A stretch of DNA of 64,000 nucleotides from Flavobacterium salilacus subsp. salilacus (lineage in GTDB: Bacteria; Bacteroidota; Bacteroidia; Flavobacteriales; Flavobacteriaceae), in contig NZ_SKBP01000004.1 of NCBI RefSeq assembly GCF_004634195.1, forward strand, positions 124,001 to 188,000, given 5' to 3'. Made by a program: the position numbers and the translations under genes. The notes beneath the pieces are model-generated. The model saw nothing but the letters and a program-made list of their open reading frames with translations, made no database searches and was not told where the DNA came from. Position 1 is the first letter of the stretch. Each line of letters begins with the position of its first letter. Shown piece after piece: positions 9,092 through 16,296 of this stretch.

Positions 9092-10427
9092 TACCACCGG
9101 GCTTAGCGTTTCGGTTATTGTTATTATTCCTGTTATTCCTGTTCTTATTGTTGTTTCTTCCCGAATTATTCCTGCCTCCCTGTTTTGGAGCATCGGGGTT
9201 CGCATTAGCTTTCGGATTGGCATTCGTGTTACCACCCTTTGCTTTTACAGCGGTGTTTGGCTTGTTGCCATCGTTGGCGGCAACTGCTGGTTTTTTCTTT
9301 TTGTTACCCGGTCTTTTCTTACGTTTAGGGGCGTCAAAACGGGTAAGGCTGTCCTGCCCTACTGCATTTTCAAAATTCTTTTCTACCGCTTCGTGCGCTG
9401 CTGTTTCTTCCGTAACATATTCTTCCAGCGATACAGCACGTTCTTTGCGTTTGTTAAGTTCCAGTATTTCTTTTACCTGGTCGGCATGTATCATGTGCCA
9501 GTGCGCTGTATCATTTGCGTAGGCAAACCACATATTGCCTTTAAAAATATCTACCTTTTGGCAATAGGCATCGCCTTTTTCGGTATATAATTTTGTGTCA
9601 AGATCGGGCAGTTCCTTAAGCGCATCCAAATACGTGTCTAACTCATAGTTAAGGCAGCATTTGAGTTTACCGCACTGTCCTGCCAGTTTTTGCGGATTGA
9701 GCGATAGCTGCTGGTATCGTGCTGCCGAAGTGTTTACACTCCTGAAATCAGTAAGCCAGGTAGAACAGCATAGCTCGCGACCGCAAGACCCAACACCGCC
9801 CAAACGGGATGCTTCCTGACGGAAGCCTACCTGTTTCATCTCAATACGGGTGCTGAACTCTCGTGCAAAATCTTTAATAAGCTGGCGGAAATCCACTCGG
9901 TCATTCGCTGTATAATAGAACGTAGCTTTTGATGCATCGCCCTGAAACTCGATATCGGATATTTTCATTTCAAGGTTAAGGCGTATTGCCAACTCCCTTG
10001 CTATAACTTTCATGGGTTCTTCGCGGTCGCGGGCTTCGCGCCATATATCAATATCCCTTTGCGAGGCTTTTCGGTATATTTTTGCAATTTCGCCATCATC
10101 CTTTACACCTTTCTTTTTCATCTGTATTTTTACCAGTTCGCCGGTTAGGCTGATGATACCAATATCATGACCGGGCGAAGCCTCGGTAGCCACAATATCG
10201 CCAATGCTAAGGGTAAGATTCTCTGTATTTCGGTAAAACTCTTTACGTCCGTTTTTAAAACGCACCTCAACACAATCAAAAGGTGCCTGACCTCCGGGGA
10301 GGCTCATATTCGAGAGCCAGTCGAAAACCGTAAGCTTGTTACAGCTATCCGTTCCGCACGTCCCGTTATTTTTACATCCTTTGGGCGATCCGTCTTTAGA
10401 GCCCGTAGAACAATTTGTACATGCCAT
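9075..10427 (-). CDS. ricT: PSP1-domain protein, RicT (YaaT) homologue
   Basis: The 450-residue protein has a Cys-rich N-terminus (Cys 3, 6, 18, 24, 29). Its central PSP1 region contains two conserved cysteine clusters, GSCGRELCC (Cys215, 220, 221) and QCGKLKCC (Cys252, 257, 258). In Bacillus, RicT belongs to the RicAFT iron-sulfur complex that affects RNase Y-dependent mRNA maturation; RicA and RicF are not seen here. Residues from about 368 to the end form a Lys/Arg then Asn/Gly-rich low-complexity tail that could bind RNA (inference). The C-terminal codons overlap the gldH start. It is the first gene of the ricT-gldH-PBP1A group. Confidence 0.88.
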   Translation of the reverse strand: MACTNCSTGSKDGSPKGCKNNGTCGTDSCNKLTVFDWLSNMSLPGGQAPFDCVEVRFKNGRKEFYRNTENLTLSIGDIVATEASPGHDIGIISLTGELVKIQMKKKGVKDDGEIAKIYRKASQRDIDIWREARDREEPMKVIARELAIRLNLEMKISDIEFQGDASKATFYYTANDRVDFRQLIKDFAREFSTRIEMKQVGFRQEASRLGGVGSCGRELCCSTWLTDFRSVNTSAARYQQLSLNPQKLAGQCGKLKCCLNYELDTYLDALKELPDLDTKLYTEKGDAYCQKVDIFKGNMWFAYANDTAHWHMIHADQVKEILELNKRKERAVSLEEYVTEETAAHEAVEKNFENAVGQDSLTRFDAPKRKKRPGNKKKKPAVAANDGNKPNTAVKAKGGNTNANPKANANPDAPKQGGRNNSGRNNNKNRNNRNNNNNRNAKPGGNEDKK

Positions 10428-10617
10428 AATTTAAAATATATATAGTGGTTGCAGCCTGTAGCCGCTACTCTGTTGTAATAACGATTTTGTGGGTAAAGAT
10501 AGTATATTTTATGGTAAAAGCTGCAAAAGCCGCGTTGAAGCTCAGCAGCAGAAACAATCTTGAAAATCAAGCAGAGTATCAATACTTTATCCTTTAACAG
10601 GTTTAGTATTACTTTCA

Positions 10618-10646
10618 TAAAAAAACCTGCACTTGCGTGCAGGTTT
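10618..10646 (-). terminator. rho-independent terminator of trhO
   Basis: Stem AAACCTGCA (10623-10631) / TGCAGGTTT (10638-10646) with a 6-base loop. On the minus strand it runs into a T tract (10618-10625). It lies 25 bases after the trhO stop. Confidence 0.88.
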
Positions 10647-10670
10647 CGGTACATAACAAGCGGTATGGCT

Positions 10671-12017
10671 TTATTCCTGTGGTAATTTATACAGTTTATC
10701 CGAAAGGCGTATCCTGAACGGTACATGCATAGTAAGCCTGTCGCCTTTTTGGGCAACATCGGCAGGTTCGCCGTTTACACGCATATTGGTTACCACCAGT
10801 TCCTCCCTGCCTGTGGTAGGGCCTGTAATCAGTATCCTGTCGCCGGTTTGTAACTCTTGCTCTATGGTAAACTGAGCAACTTCTGCTTTCGGGTAATAAT
10901 GTTCTCCCTTGCCTACCAATATTTTACGCTCTCTTTTGCGCGTGCCTTTTACTTTGGCAATAGCAACGGGCGAAACGGCATCGCCGGATTTTTTAAACTT
11001 CAAGGCATCCGATTTTCCTTTCCTGAAAATCATATTCCCTTTCATAATACCCCTGCGGCGTTCGCGCTGCTCGTTTTCGGGCAGGTGAATCACATCAACA
11101 CACGCTGCCGAACAGCAGTTTTCCATACTGGCGGCACACTCTTCACACTGAATAAACAGCAGGTGGCACGCCTCGTTGGCACAATTGGTATGCGTGTCGC
11201 AGGGCTTACCGCACTGGTGGCACTGCGCAATAATATCGTCGGTAATGCGCTCGCCCAAACGGTGGTCGAACACAAAGTTTTTACCTATAAATTTGCTTTC
11301 CAGCCCTTCGGCTTTTACCTGACGGGTATATTCTATAATACCGCCCTCAAGCTGATATACATTTTTAAAACCCTTGTGCTTAAAGAACGCCGATGCTTTT
11401 TCGCAACGGATTCCGCCCGTACAGTACATCAACAGGTTTTTATCCTCTTTATGGGCTGCAAGGTCGCCTTCTATAATGGGTAACGACTCTCTGAATGTTT
11501 CTACATCGGGGGTTATGGCATTGCGGAAGTGCCCTATTTCGCTCTCGTAGTGGTTACGCATATCGACCACAATAGTGTTTGGGTCTTCCAGCATTTTGTT
11601 AAAATCCTTAGCCTTTAGGTGAATACCTTTGTTCGTAACGTCAAACGTGGCATCGTTAAGCCCGTCGGCTACAATTTTGTTACGTACTTTTATGGTGAGT
11701 TTGAGAAACGAAAGGTCGTCCTGCTCTACCGCTACATTCAGGCGTATGCCTTTCATAAAGGGGTAAGTTTCTATATGGTCTTTAAATGCGTAGAAGTTGT
11801 CGGCGGGCAGCGAAAGCTGGGCGTTAATACCTTCGGTCGCTACATAAATGCGCCCCAGTACCTCCAGTGGGTTCCAGGCAAGGAATAATTCGTCGCGAAA
11901 TTGTTTTGGGTCAGTAATGTTTGCGTAGGCGTAGAAAGACAGCGTTAACCGTTGCTTACCGGATTGGTCGATAAGCTCTGCTCTTTCTTCTGCGCTTAAG
12001 GTGTTGAACAGTTGCAT
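10671..12017 (-). CDS. trhO: tRNA uridine hydroxylase TrhO (rhodanese-like, YceA family)
   Basis: This protein (448 residues from the ATG at 12017) belongs to the TrhO family, which hydroxylates uridine 34 to 5-hydroxyuridine in tRNA using molecular oxygen. It has the N-terminal acylphosphatase-like domain (SFYAYANITDP, EGINAQLSLP), the rhodanese domain with MYCTGGIRCEKASAFF (predicted catalytic Cys199), then a Cys-rich segment (CHQCGKPC ... CHLLFIQCEECA) and a C-terminal extension common in Bacteroidota. The frame could begin at 12059, but family members begin near MQLFNTLSAEERAEL, so 12017 is preferred. A -7 element lies at 12082-12089 and a terminator follows the gene. Confidence 0.9.
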   Translation of the reverse strand: MQLFNTLSAEERAELIDQSGKQRLTLSFYAYANITDPKQFRDELFLAWNPLEVLGRIYVATEGINAQLSLPADNFYAFKDHIETYPFMKGIRLNVAVEQDDLSFLKLTIKVRNKIVADGLNDATFDVTNKGIHLKAKDFNKMLEDPNTIVVDMRNHYESEIGHFRNAITPDVETFRESLPIIEGDLAAHKEDKNLLMYCTGGIRCEKASAFFKHKGFKNVYQLEGGIIEYTRQVKAEGLESKFIGKNFVFDHRLGERITDDIIAQCHQCGKPCDTHTNCANEACHLLFIQCEECAASMENCCSAACVDVIHLPENEQRERRRGIMKGNMIFRKGKSDALKFKKSGDAVSPVAIAKVKGTRKRERKILVGKGEHYYPKAEVAQFTIEQELQTGDRILITGPTTGREELVVTNMRVNGEPADVAQKGDRLTMHVPFRIRLSDKLYKLPQE

Positions 12018-12081
12018 GCTATACAATTTTAAGTGAGAAATTTTTTCAGTATGTACCAACCCCTATTGGCGGGATTGGGTG

Positions 12082-12089
12082 CAAAGGTA
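12082..12089 (-). promoter_or_regulatory. Bacteroidota -7 element upstream of trhO
   Basis: Reads TACCTTTG on the minus strand, an exact match to TAnnTTTG. It would start transcription about 60 bases before the 12017 ATG. No clear -33 TTG is seen. Confidence 0.55.
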
Positions 12090-12117
12090 GAAATTTTTAG
12101 GAAATGTGGAAATTGAA

Positions 12118-12393
12118 TTATTCTTTAAGCCAATCAGGGTCTGATGCTTTTAATTCCTCATTTGATATTAACCTTCCTGCTTTTATATCTTCTTCTGCCA
12201 TTTTTAGCATTTCGATTTGTACGGGAGTGAGTTCCACTATGCCCGATTGCTTTAATTCATATTCTTCAATTAACTTCCCTAAAGCTTCGAGTTCATCACC
12301 TTCGGGAGTTCCCTTTTTAGCATCAAAAATTACTTCGAGCCGCTCCATTGCCATGTCATAATCCTGCTCTGTTTTAATAGGTTTGATGCTCAT
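12118..12393 (-). CDS. orphan antitoxin-like protein (HigA-type N-terminus, RelB/Phd-like tail)
   Basis: This 91-residue acidic protein looks like a hybrid. Residues 1 to about 46 (IKTEQDYDMAMERLEVIFDA ... GDELEALGKLIEEYE) match the helical N-terminus of HigA-type antitoxins, which is normally followed by a helix-turn-helix. Here the helix-turn-helix is missing. Instead residues about 54-91 (LTPVQIEMLKMAEEDIKAGR then LISNEELKASDPDWLKE) resemble the toxin-wrapping tail of short RelE/ParE-type antitoxins. No toxin gene is adjacent on either side. It may be a remnant, or an orphan that acts on a toxin elsewhere. It lies 18 bases downstream of the DGQHR gene on the same strand. Confidence 0.65.
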   Translation of the reverse strand: MSIKPIKTEQDYDMAMERLEVIFDAKKGTPEGDELEALGKLIEEYELKQSGIVELTPVQIEMLKMAEEDIKAGRLISNEELKASDPDWLKE

Positions 12394-12411
12394 ATTACAT
12401 AGTGAATTGAT

Positions 12412-13512
12412 TTATAGTATCTTTTGATTTTTTTCATCCTGTTTTTTGACTAAGCTTATCATATCAAGGTACAATTCATTTGAAGCTTTGAGTCCAGATG
12501 CTCCATAGTTTCTAGAATTTATGGATCCGTTTAACTCTTTCAAATTTTTCAACTTACTTAAAAAGAAATTATCCGATAAATCTCCAATATTAATTCCTTC
12601 AATTATTAAGTCTTTAAATAGTTTCATTATTGCATTGTATCCCGTCGTTTTATTAAGAACAGATTCGTTATTTAACCAGTCATCAGACAATAATAATTTT
12701 AGTGTAGAAAAATAATTTAGTAGTATTTTGTATAATACATTTTTTTCCTTACTTATATAAAAAGCCCAAAGGGGGTATCTTTTGGCATCGTAATCAAAGT
12801 CGAAATTTATAAATTCTTTTTTTTCTTTAATTAAATTATTTTTAATTAAGTAATAATCCTTTTCTGGAAAAGTTAAGTTTATCAATGGGTTAACAAAAGC
12901 TGATAATGAAATTATCCCCTTATTTCCCGAGCCTAATAGCCTTATATTATTATACCATGGCGAATCTTTGGCAAAATGAAACATTTGTGCGATTTCAATC
13001 ATCATTTTAATAGGAGTATAAATCTTGCTATCTAACTCTAAACTTAAATTATGGGAAGCATCAACTTTTGTTTGCTGTGAATTTATTGTAGAAAAGATAT
13101 TAGCTTGTTGGTCTATTTTTAAATCCTTAAATATTGCTATTATAAGCTCGAAATTGTTTTTTAAATTGTCTCTAAAACCCTCAACTCTATGTTGTCCGTC
13201 AATCAAGGTAAATGTTGAGTCATTAACAATAAGCTGTAGAATATCGTCTGTCTCATCACTAACATATTTTGACTCTGTATTTACAATAATTGAATTAGGA
13301 AATGTAGCATCAGTGGTTGTTAGATATGCTTTGATTTGGTTAACTTTTTCAGCTTTTAATTCTCTTTGTATTCCCAGCACCTGTTCATCATCCTGAATTT
13401 TTCTTCTATCTACTCTGGACATTTGCAAAAGTAAATCAGGCGAAATCTTTCCAACATATATTGTACCTATCGATTGGTGGACTTTTATAACTTTTATATC
13501 TATAGTATTCAT
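12412..13512 (-). CDS. DGQHR-domain protein (DndB/DpdB-like)
   Basis: The 366-residue protein carries the DGQHR signature in TLIDGQHRVEGF (105-109) and the downstream family motif IFSTINSQQTKVD (about 139-151). DGQHR proteins include DndB, the regulator of phosphorothioate DNA modification, and DpdB of the 7-deazaguanine DNA system. Others occur alone on mobile elements. The fold resembles ParB/sulfiredoxin nucleotide-binding domains. No dnd, dpd, restriction or tRNA-guanine-transglycosylase gene is nearby. It overlaps the upstream membrane-protein gene by 4 bases (ATGA), so the two are translationally coupled. The region is conspicuously AT-rich and reads like an acquired cassette between housekeeping genes. 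Confidence 0.78.
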   Translation of the reverse strand: MNTIDIKVIKVHQSIGTIYVGKISPDLLLQMSRVDRRKIQDDEQVLGIQRELKAEKVNQIKAYLTTTDATFPNSIIVNTESKYVSDETDDILQLIVNDSTFTLIDGQHRVEGFRDNLKNNFELIIAIFKDLKIDQQANIFSTINSQQTKVDASHNLSLELDSKIYTPIKMMIEIAQMFHFAKDSPWYNNIRLLGSGNKGIISLSAFVNPLINLTFPEKDYYLIKNNLIKEKKEFINFDFDYDAKRYPLWAFYISKEKNVLYKILLNYFSTLKLLLSDDWLNNESVLNKTTGYNAIMKLFKDLIIEGINIGDLSDNFFLSKLKNLKELNGSINSRNYGASGLKASNELYLDMISLVKKQDEKNQKIL

Positions 13513-14042
13513 ACTTTTAAATCTTTATCGCCGATAGTAGCTTTATTTATTTTGCTGGCTTTTTCCGCACTTTGTTGACTTATAGCTTCTTCCTCATCAT
13601 ACTTGCTTATTAACCCAAGTAAAACAGCAATTATTAAAGTAATTAATGCAATTTTTCTATATAATGCCAACGAGAATATTTGCATCTCCTTCTCAATTTC
13701 AACAATAACTAATGAAAATGTTACTATACTTATAACAAAAGCACATATATTAACCATAGTGAGTAGTTTTCTCTTCTTAGATTGACTGAATGTCATAAAA
13801 TATAGCGATGTATAAAGACAGGCATTAGTAACAATTATTATGCTTATAATGCTTAGTGTAAAAGCAAACTCGCTTTCTTTTTCTTTAATTCCCCAAATTA
13901 TTCCAATATTTATTAGAGGAATAAGATAAGAAAAAAATAGCCATACAAATGTTTCCTTTATAATACTTGGGATTCTAGTTATAAATAACCAAATTTTATT
14001 TAAGTATGGTTTAGCTACTTCAAAATTTAAAAAATCATTCAT
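13509..14042 (-). CDS. unrecognised four-helix integral membrane protein, coupled to the DGQHR gene
   Basis: I do not recognise this 177-residue protein. It has four predicted membrane spans at about 32-51, 60-82, 93-115 and 129-147. The N-terminus is short and cytoplasmic-looking, and the acidic/Lys-rich tail (about 148-177) is probably also in the cytoplasm. No catalytic motif is visible. Its stop overlaps the start of the DGQHR gene (ATGA), implying co-expression and probably joint function. A small membrane protein paired with a nucleic-acid-associated sensor is reminiscent of effector/sensor pairs in defence cassettes, but that is inference. Codon use is as AT-rich as its partner's. Confidence 0.75.
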   Translation of the reverse strand: MNDFLNFEVAKPYLNKIWLFITRIPSIIKETFVWLFFSYLIPLINIGIIWGIKEKESEFAFTLSIISIIIVTNACLYTSLYFMTFSQSKKRKLLTMVNICAFVISIVTFSLVIVEIEKEMQIFSLALYRKIALITLIIAVLLGLISKYDEEEAISQQSAEKASKINKATIGDKDLKV

Positions 14043-14185
14043 TTATATAATTTATTGGATATAAATTAAAGGAATTTTATTTTATTAATTAAATTTAGTT
14101 AAGAAATAATAATTTATAAGATTATTTTCTTACATTGCACTATCAAATAAAAGCAGTATTTTTACTAAAAAATAAGACGATAATA

Positions 14186-15190
14186 ATGAGTGCAGATAAA
14201 GAAGCAAAGCTAAAAGCATTACAACTTACATTAGATAAACTGGATAAATCATACGGTAAAGGTGCCGTTATGCGCCTGGGCGACAAAGCGGTAGAAGAGG
14301 TGGAAAGCATCCCTTCGGGTTCGCTTGGCGTTGACCTTGCACTGGGTGTAAACGGTTACCCACGTGGCAGGATTATAGAAATATACGGCCCGGAATCGTC
14401 AGGTAAAACCACGCTTACGCTGCACGCCATAGCCGAAGCACAAAAAGCGGGCGGTATTGCCGCTTTTATTGATGCCGAGCATGCTTTTGACCGTAATTAT
14501 GCCGAAAAACTGGGTGTAGATGTAGAAAATCTTATTATATCGCAACCCGATAACGGGGAGCAGGCTTTGGAAATTGCCGAAAACCTTATCCGTAGCGGGG
14601 CTATAGATATTGTGGTTATCGACTCGGTTGCGGCACTTACCCCAAAAAGCGAGATTGAAGGCGAAATGGGCGACAGCAAAATGGGGCTTCATGCCCGCCT
14701 TATGAGTCAGGCACTAAGAAAATTAACGGCTACTATCAGCAAAACCAACTGTACGGTATTCTTTATCAACCAGCTTCGTGAAAAAATAGGTGTTATGTTT
14801 GGTAACCCCGAAACGACTACGGGTGGTAATGCCCTGAAATTCTATGCTTCGGTTAGGCTCGACATCCGCCGTTCATCACAGATAAAAGATGGTGAAAATG
14901 TAATTGGTAACCGCACGAAAGTAAAGGTGGTTAAGAATAAAGTCGCACCCCCGTTTAAAACGGCAGAGTTCGATATTATGTATGGCGAGGGCATAAGCAA
15001 AACAGGCGAAATTTTAGACCTTGCCGTAGAGTTTGAAATTGTAAAAAAATCGGGCTCATGGTTTAGCTACGGCGATACCAAGCTGGGGCAAGGGCGCGAT
15101 GCGGTAAAGGCATTGATAAAAGATAATCCGGAACTTGCCGATGAACTCGAAATCAAAATAAAAGAAGCTATAAAACAAGGCATGGCGTAA
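14186..15190 (+). CDS. recA: recombinase RecA
   Basis: The 334-residue RecA forms filaments on single-stranded DNA and catalyses strand exchange in recombination and repair. Walker A is GPESSGKT (68-75). Also seen are [20 protein letters not shown] (Walker B), [17 protein letters not shown] (L1 region) and [19 protein letters not shown] (L2 region). The open frame reaches back to 14135, but the family N-terminus ([20 protein letters not shown]) sets the ATG at 14186. The start follows an AT-rich 143-base gap that separates it from the divergent accessory cassette. A rho-independent terminator lies just after the stop. No clear SOS box is visible. Confidence 0.97.
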   Translation: MSADKEAKLKALQLTLDKLDKSYGKGAVMRLGDKAVEEVESIPSGSLGVDLALGVNGYPRGRIIEIYGPESSGKTTLTLHAIAEAQKAGGIAAFIDAEHAFDRNYAEKLGVDVENLIISQPDNGEQALEIAENLIRSGAIDIVVIDSVAALTPKSEIEGEMGDSKMGLHARLMSQALRKLTATISKTNCTVFFINQLREKIGVMFGNPETTTGGNALKFYASVRLDIRRSSQIKDGENVIGNRTKVKVVKNKVAPPFKTAEFDIMYGEGISKTGEILDLAVEFEIVKKSGSWFSYGDTKLGQGRDAVKALIKDNPELADELEIKIKEAIKQGMA

Positions 15191-15196
15191 CACTAT

Positions 15197-15226
15197 AAAA
15201 AACCCGAAATGAATCGGGTTTTTTTA
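15197..15226 (+). terminator. rho-independent terminator of recA
   Basis: Stem AACCCGA (15201-15207) / TCGGGTT (15214-15220), extended by A/T pairs, followed by a T run to about 15225. It lies 6 bases after the recA stop. Confidence 0.9.
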
Positions 15227-15298
15227 TATCCGAAATACGCAACCTTTTGCCGAATTTTGTATCTGTAAAGTATGTTATGTATTGACTGAGGACATTTT

Positions 15299-15730
15299 AT
15301 GAAAAAGCTGTTATTGTTATTAATTGTATTGACGGGTATAAGTTCCTGCTCGTTTGATGAGGATAATCTTGATTTTCAGGTAGAATTTATACCTATAGAG
15401 CGTATTGATTTTCCTGAACATTTGGAGAGCGGGCAAACCTATCAGATAAAAGTGTATTACAGAAGACCGAGCGATTGCTATTATTTTGACGGATTTTATA
15501 CGGAAAAAGGGCAGACGTCTGAAGTATTGGCGGTGCAAACACTGGTAATACAGGATGCCAGATGCGAATCGTTGGAATATGGAGAGCCTGAAATAGGGCT
15601 TTATGAATTTACCTGCCCGGTATATGAAATAAATACTGCCGGCAATAGTTATTCGTTTGAAATTTATAAAGGAGTTGACGGCGAGGGTAATATGATATTT
15701 GAAACGGTACAGGTACCCATTGGGCAATAA
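15299..15730 (+). CDS. putative lipoprotein of unknown function upstream of an ECF sigma gene
   Basis: The 143-residue protein starts with a lipoprotein signal peptide (MKKLLLLLIVLTGISSC, predicted lipidated Cys17) followed by an acidic segment SFDEDN. The mature part has three further cysteines (in SDCYYF, ARCESL and FTCPV) and looks beta-rich. No family is recognised with confidence. It precedes the sigma factor gene by 20 bases on the same strand, so the two may be co-transcribed. It could then be an envelope component of the same regulon or a stress sensor; this is inference. It starts about 70 bases after the recA terminator. Confidence 0.75.
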   Translation: MKKLLLLLIVLTGISSCSFDEDNLDFQVEFIPIERIDFPEHLESGQTYQIKVYYRRPSDCYYFDGFYTEKGQTSEVLAVQTLVIQDARCESLEYGEPEIGLYEFTCPVYEINTAGNSYSFEIYKGVDGEGNMIFETVQVPIGQ

Positions 15731-15750
15731 TAATTAAATAATGAAAGTCA

Positions 15751-16296
15751 TTGGGTATAGAACAGCTCATAAAAGATTGCCAGAAGAACAACATAAAGGC
15801 ACAGGAACAGTTGTACAGGCTTTTTGCCCCGAAACTGTTTGCTGTATGCCTAAAGTACTCACGCAATTATGAGGATGCCCAGGATAACATGCAAGATGGT
15901 TTTTTATTATTGTTCCGAAAAATAGAGCAGTTTCAGTTTAAAGGCTCTTTTGAGGGCTGGGCAAGGCGGTTGATGGTAAACAACGTACTGCAAAAATACC
16001 GCTCGGAAGGTGTTTTTGAACTGGTTAGCGAAAATATGCCCGAAGGGGCAGAGGTAGAAATTGAAAGTGACAGCGTGAGTATGGATTTTTTGCTGTCGAT
16101 AATACAGGAGTTGCCGGACAGGTACCGGATGGTGTTTAACCTGTATGTAACCGATGGTTACTCGCACAAAGAGATAGCCGAAATGCTTGGGATAACGATA
16201 GGAACGTCTAAATCGAACCTATCGAGGGCACGATTAATATTAAAGGAAAAAATTGAAGCGCAGGAAGGTAATTCTAAAAATACCTACAGCAGATGA
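15751..16296 (+). CDS. ECF-type RNA polymerase sigma factor
   Basis: The 181-residue sigma-70 family factor contains region 2 (LFAPKLFAVCLKYSRNYEDA, then GFLLLFRKIEQF) and region 4 (LPDRYRMVFNLYVTDGYSHK, then EIAEMLGITIGTSKSNLSRA). The likely start is TTG at 15751. An in-frame TGA at 15742 blocks extension, and the nearby ATG at 15741 is in another frame. The stop overlaps the start of the next gene by 4 bases (ATGA), so sigma factor and downstream membrane protein are translationally coupled. That is the usual arrangement for a sigma factor with a cognate membrane partner in Bacteroidota. Confidence 0.92.
   Translation: MGIEQLIKDCQKNNIKAQEQLYRLFAPKLFAVCLKYSRNYEDAQDNMQDGFLLLFRKIEQFQFKGSFEGWARRLMVNNVLQKYRSEGVFELVSENMPEGAEVEIESDSVSMDFLLSIIQELPDRYRMVFNLYVTDGYSHKEIAEMLGITIGTSKSNLSRARLILKEKIEAQEGNSKNTYSR

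Noticed and set aside
8916-9590. Plus-strand open frames antisense to ricT and gldH, hydrophobic in appearance
   Set aside because: Hydrophobicity comes from reading Asn/Lys-rich codons in reverse (runs of Leu/Phe). ricT and gldH explain the region.
12412-13512. Complete Dnd or Dpd DNA-modification system
   Set aside because: Only the DGQHR domain is present; no dndA/C/D/E, dpd, queuine-type transglycosylase or helicase/nuclease genes nearby.
15741-15790. Possible frameshift at the start of the ECF sigma gene (ATG 15741 in another frame)
   Set aside because: The frame starting with TTG at 15751 gives a full sigma N-terminus and the alternative frame has no family resemblance, so no frameshift is needed.
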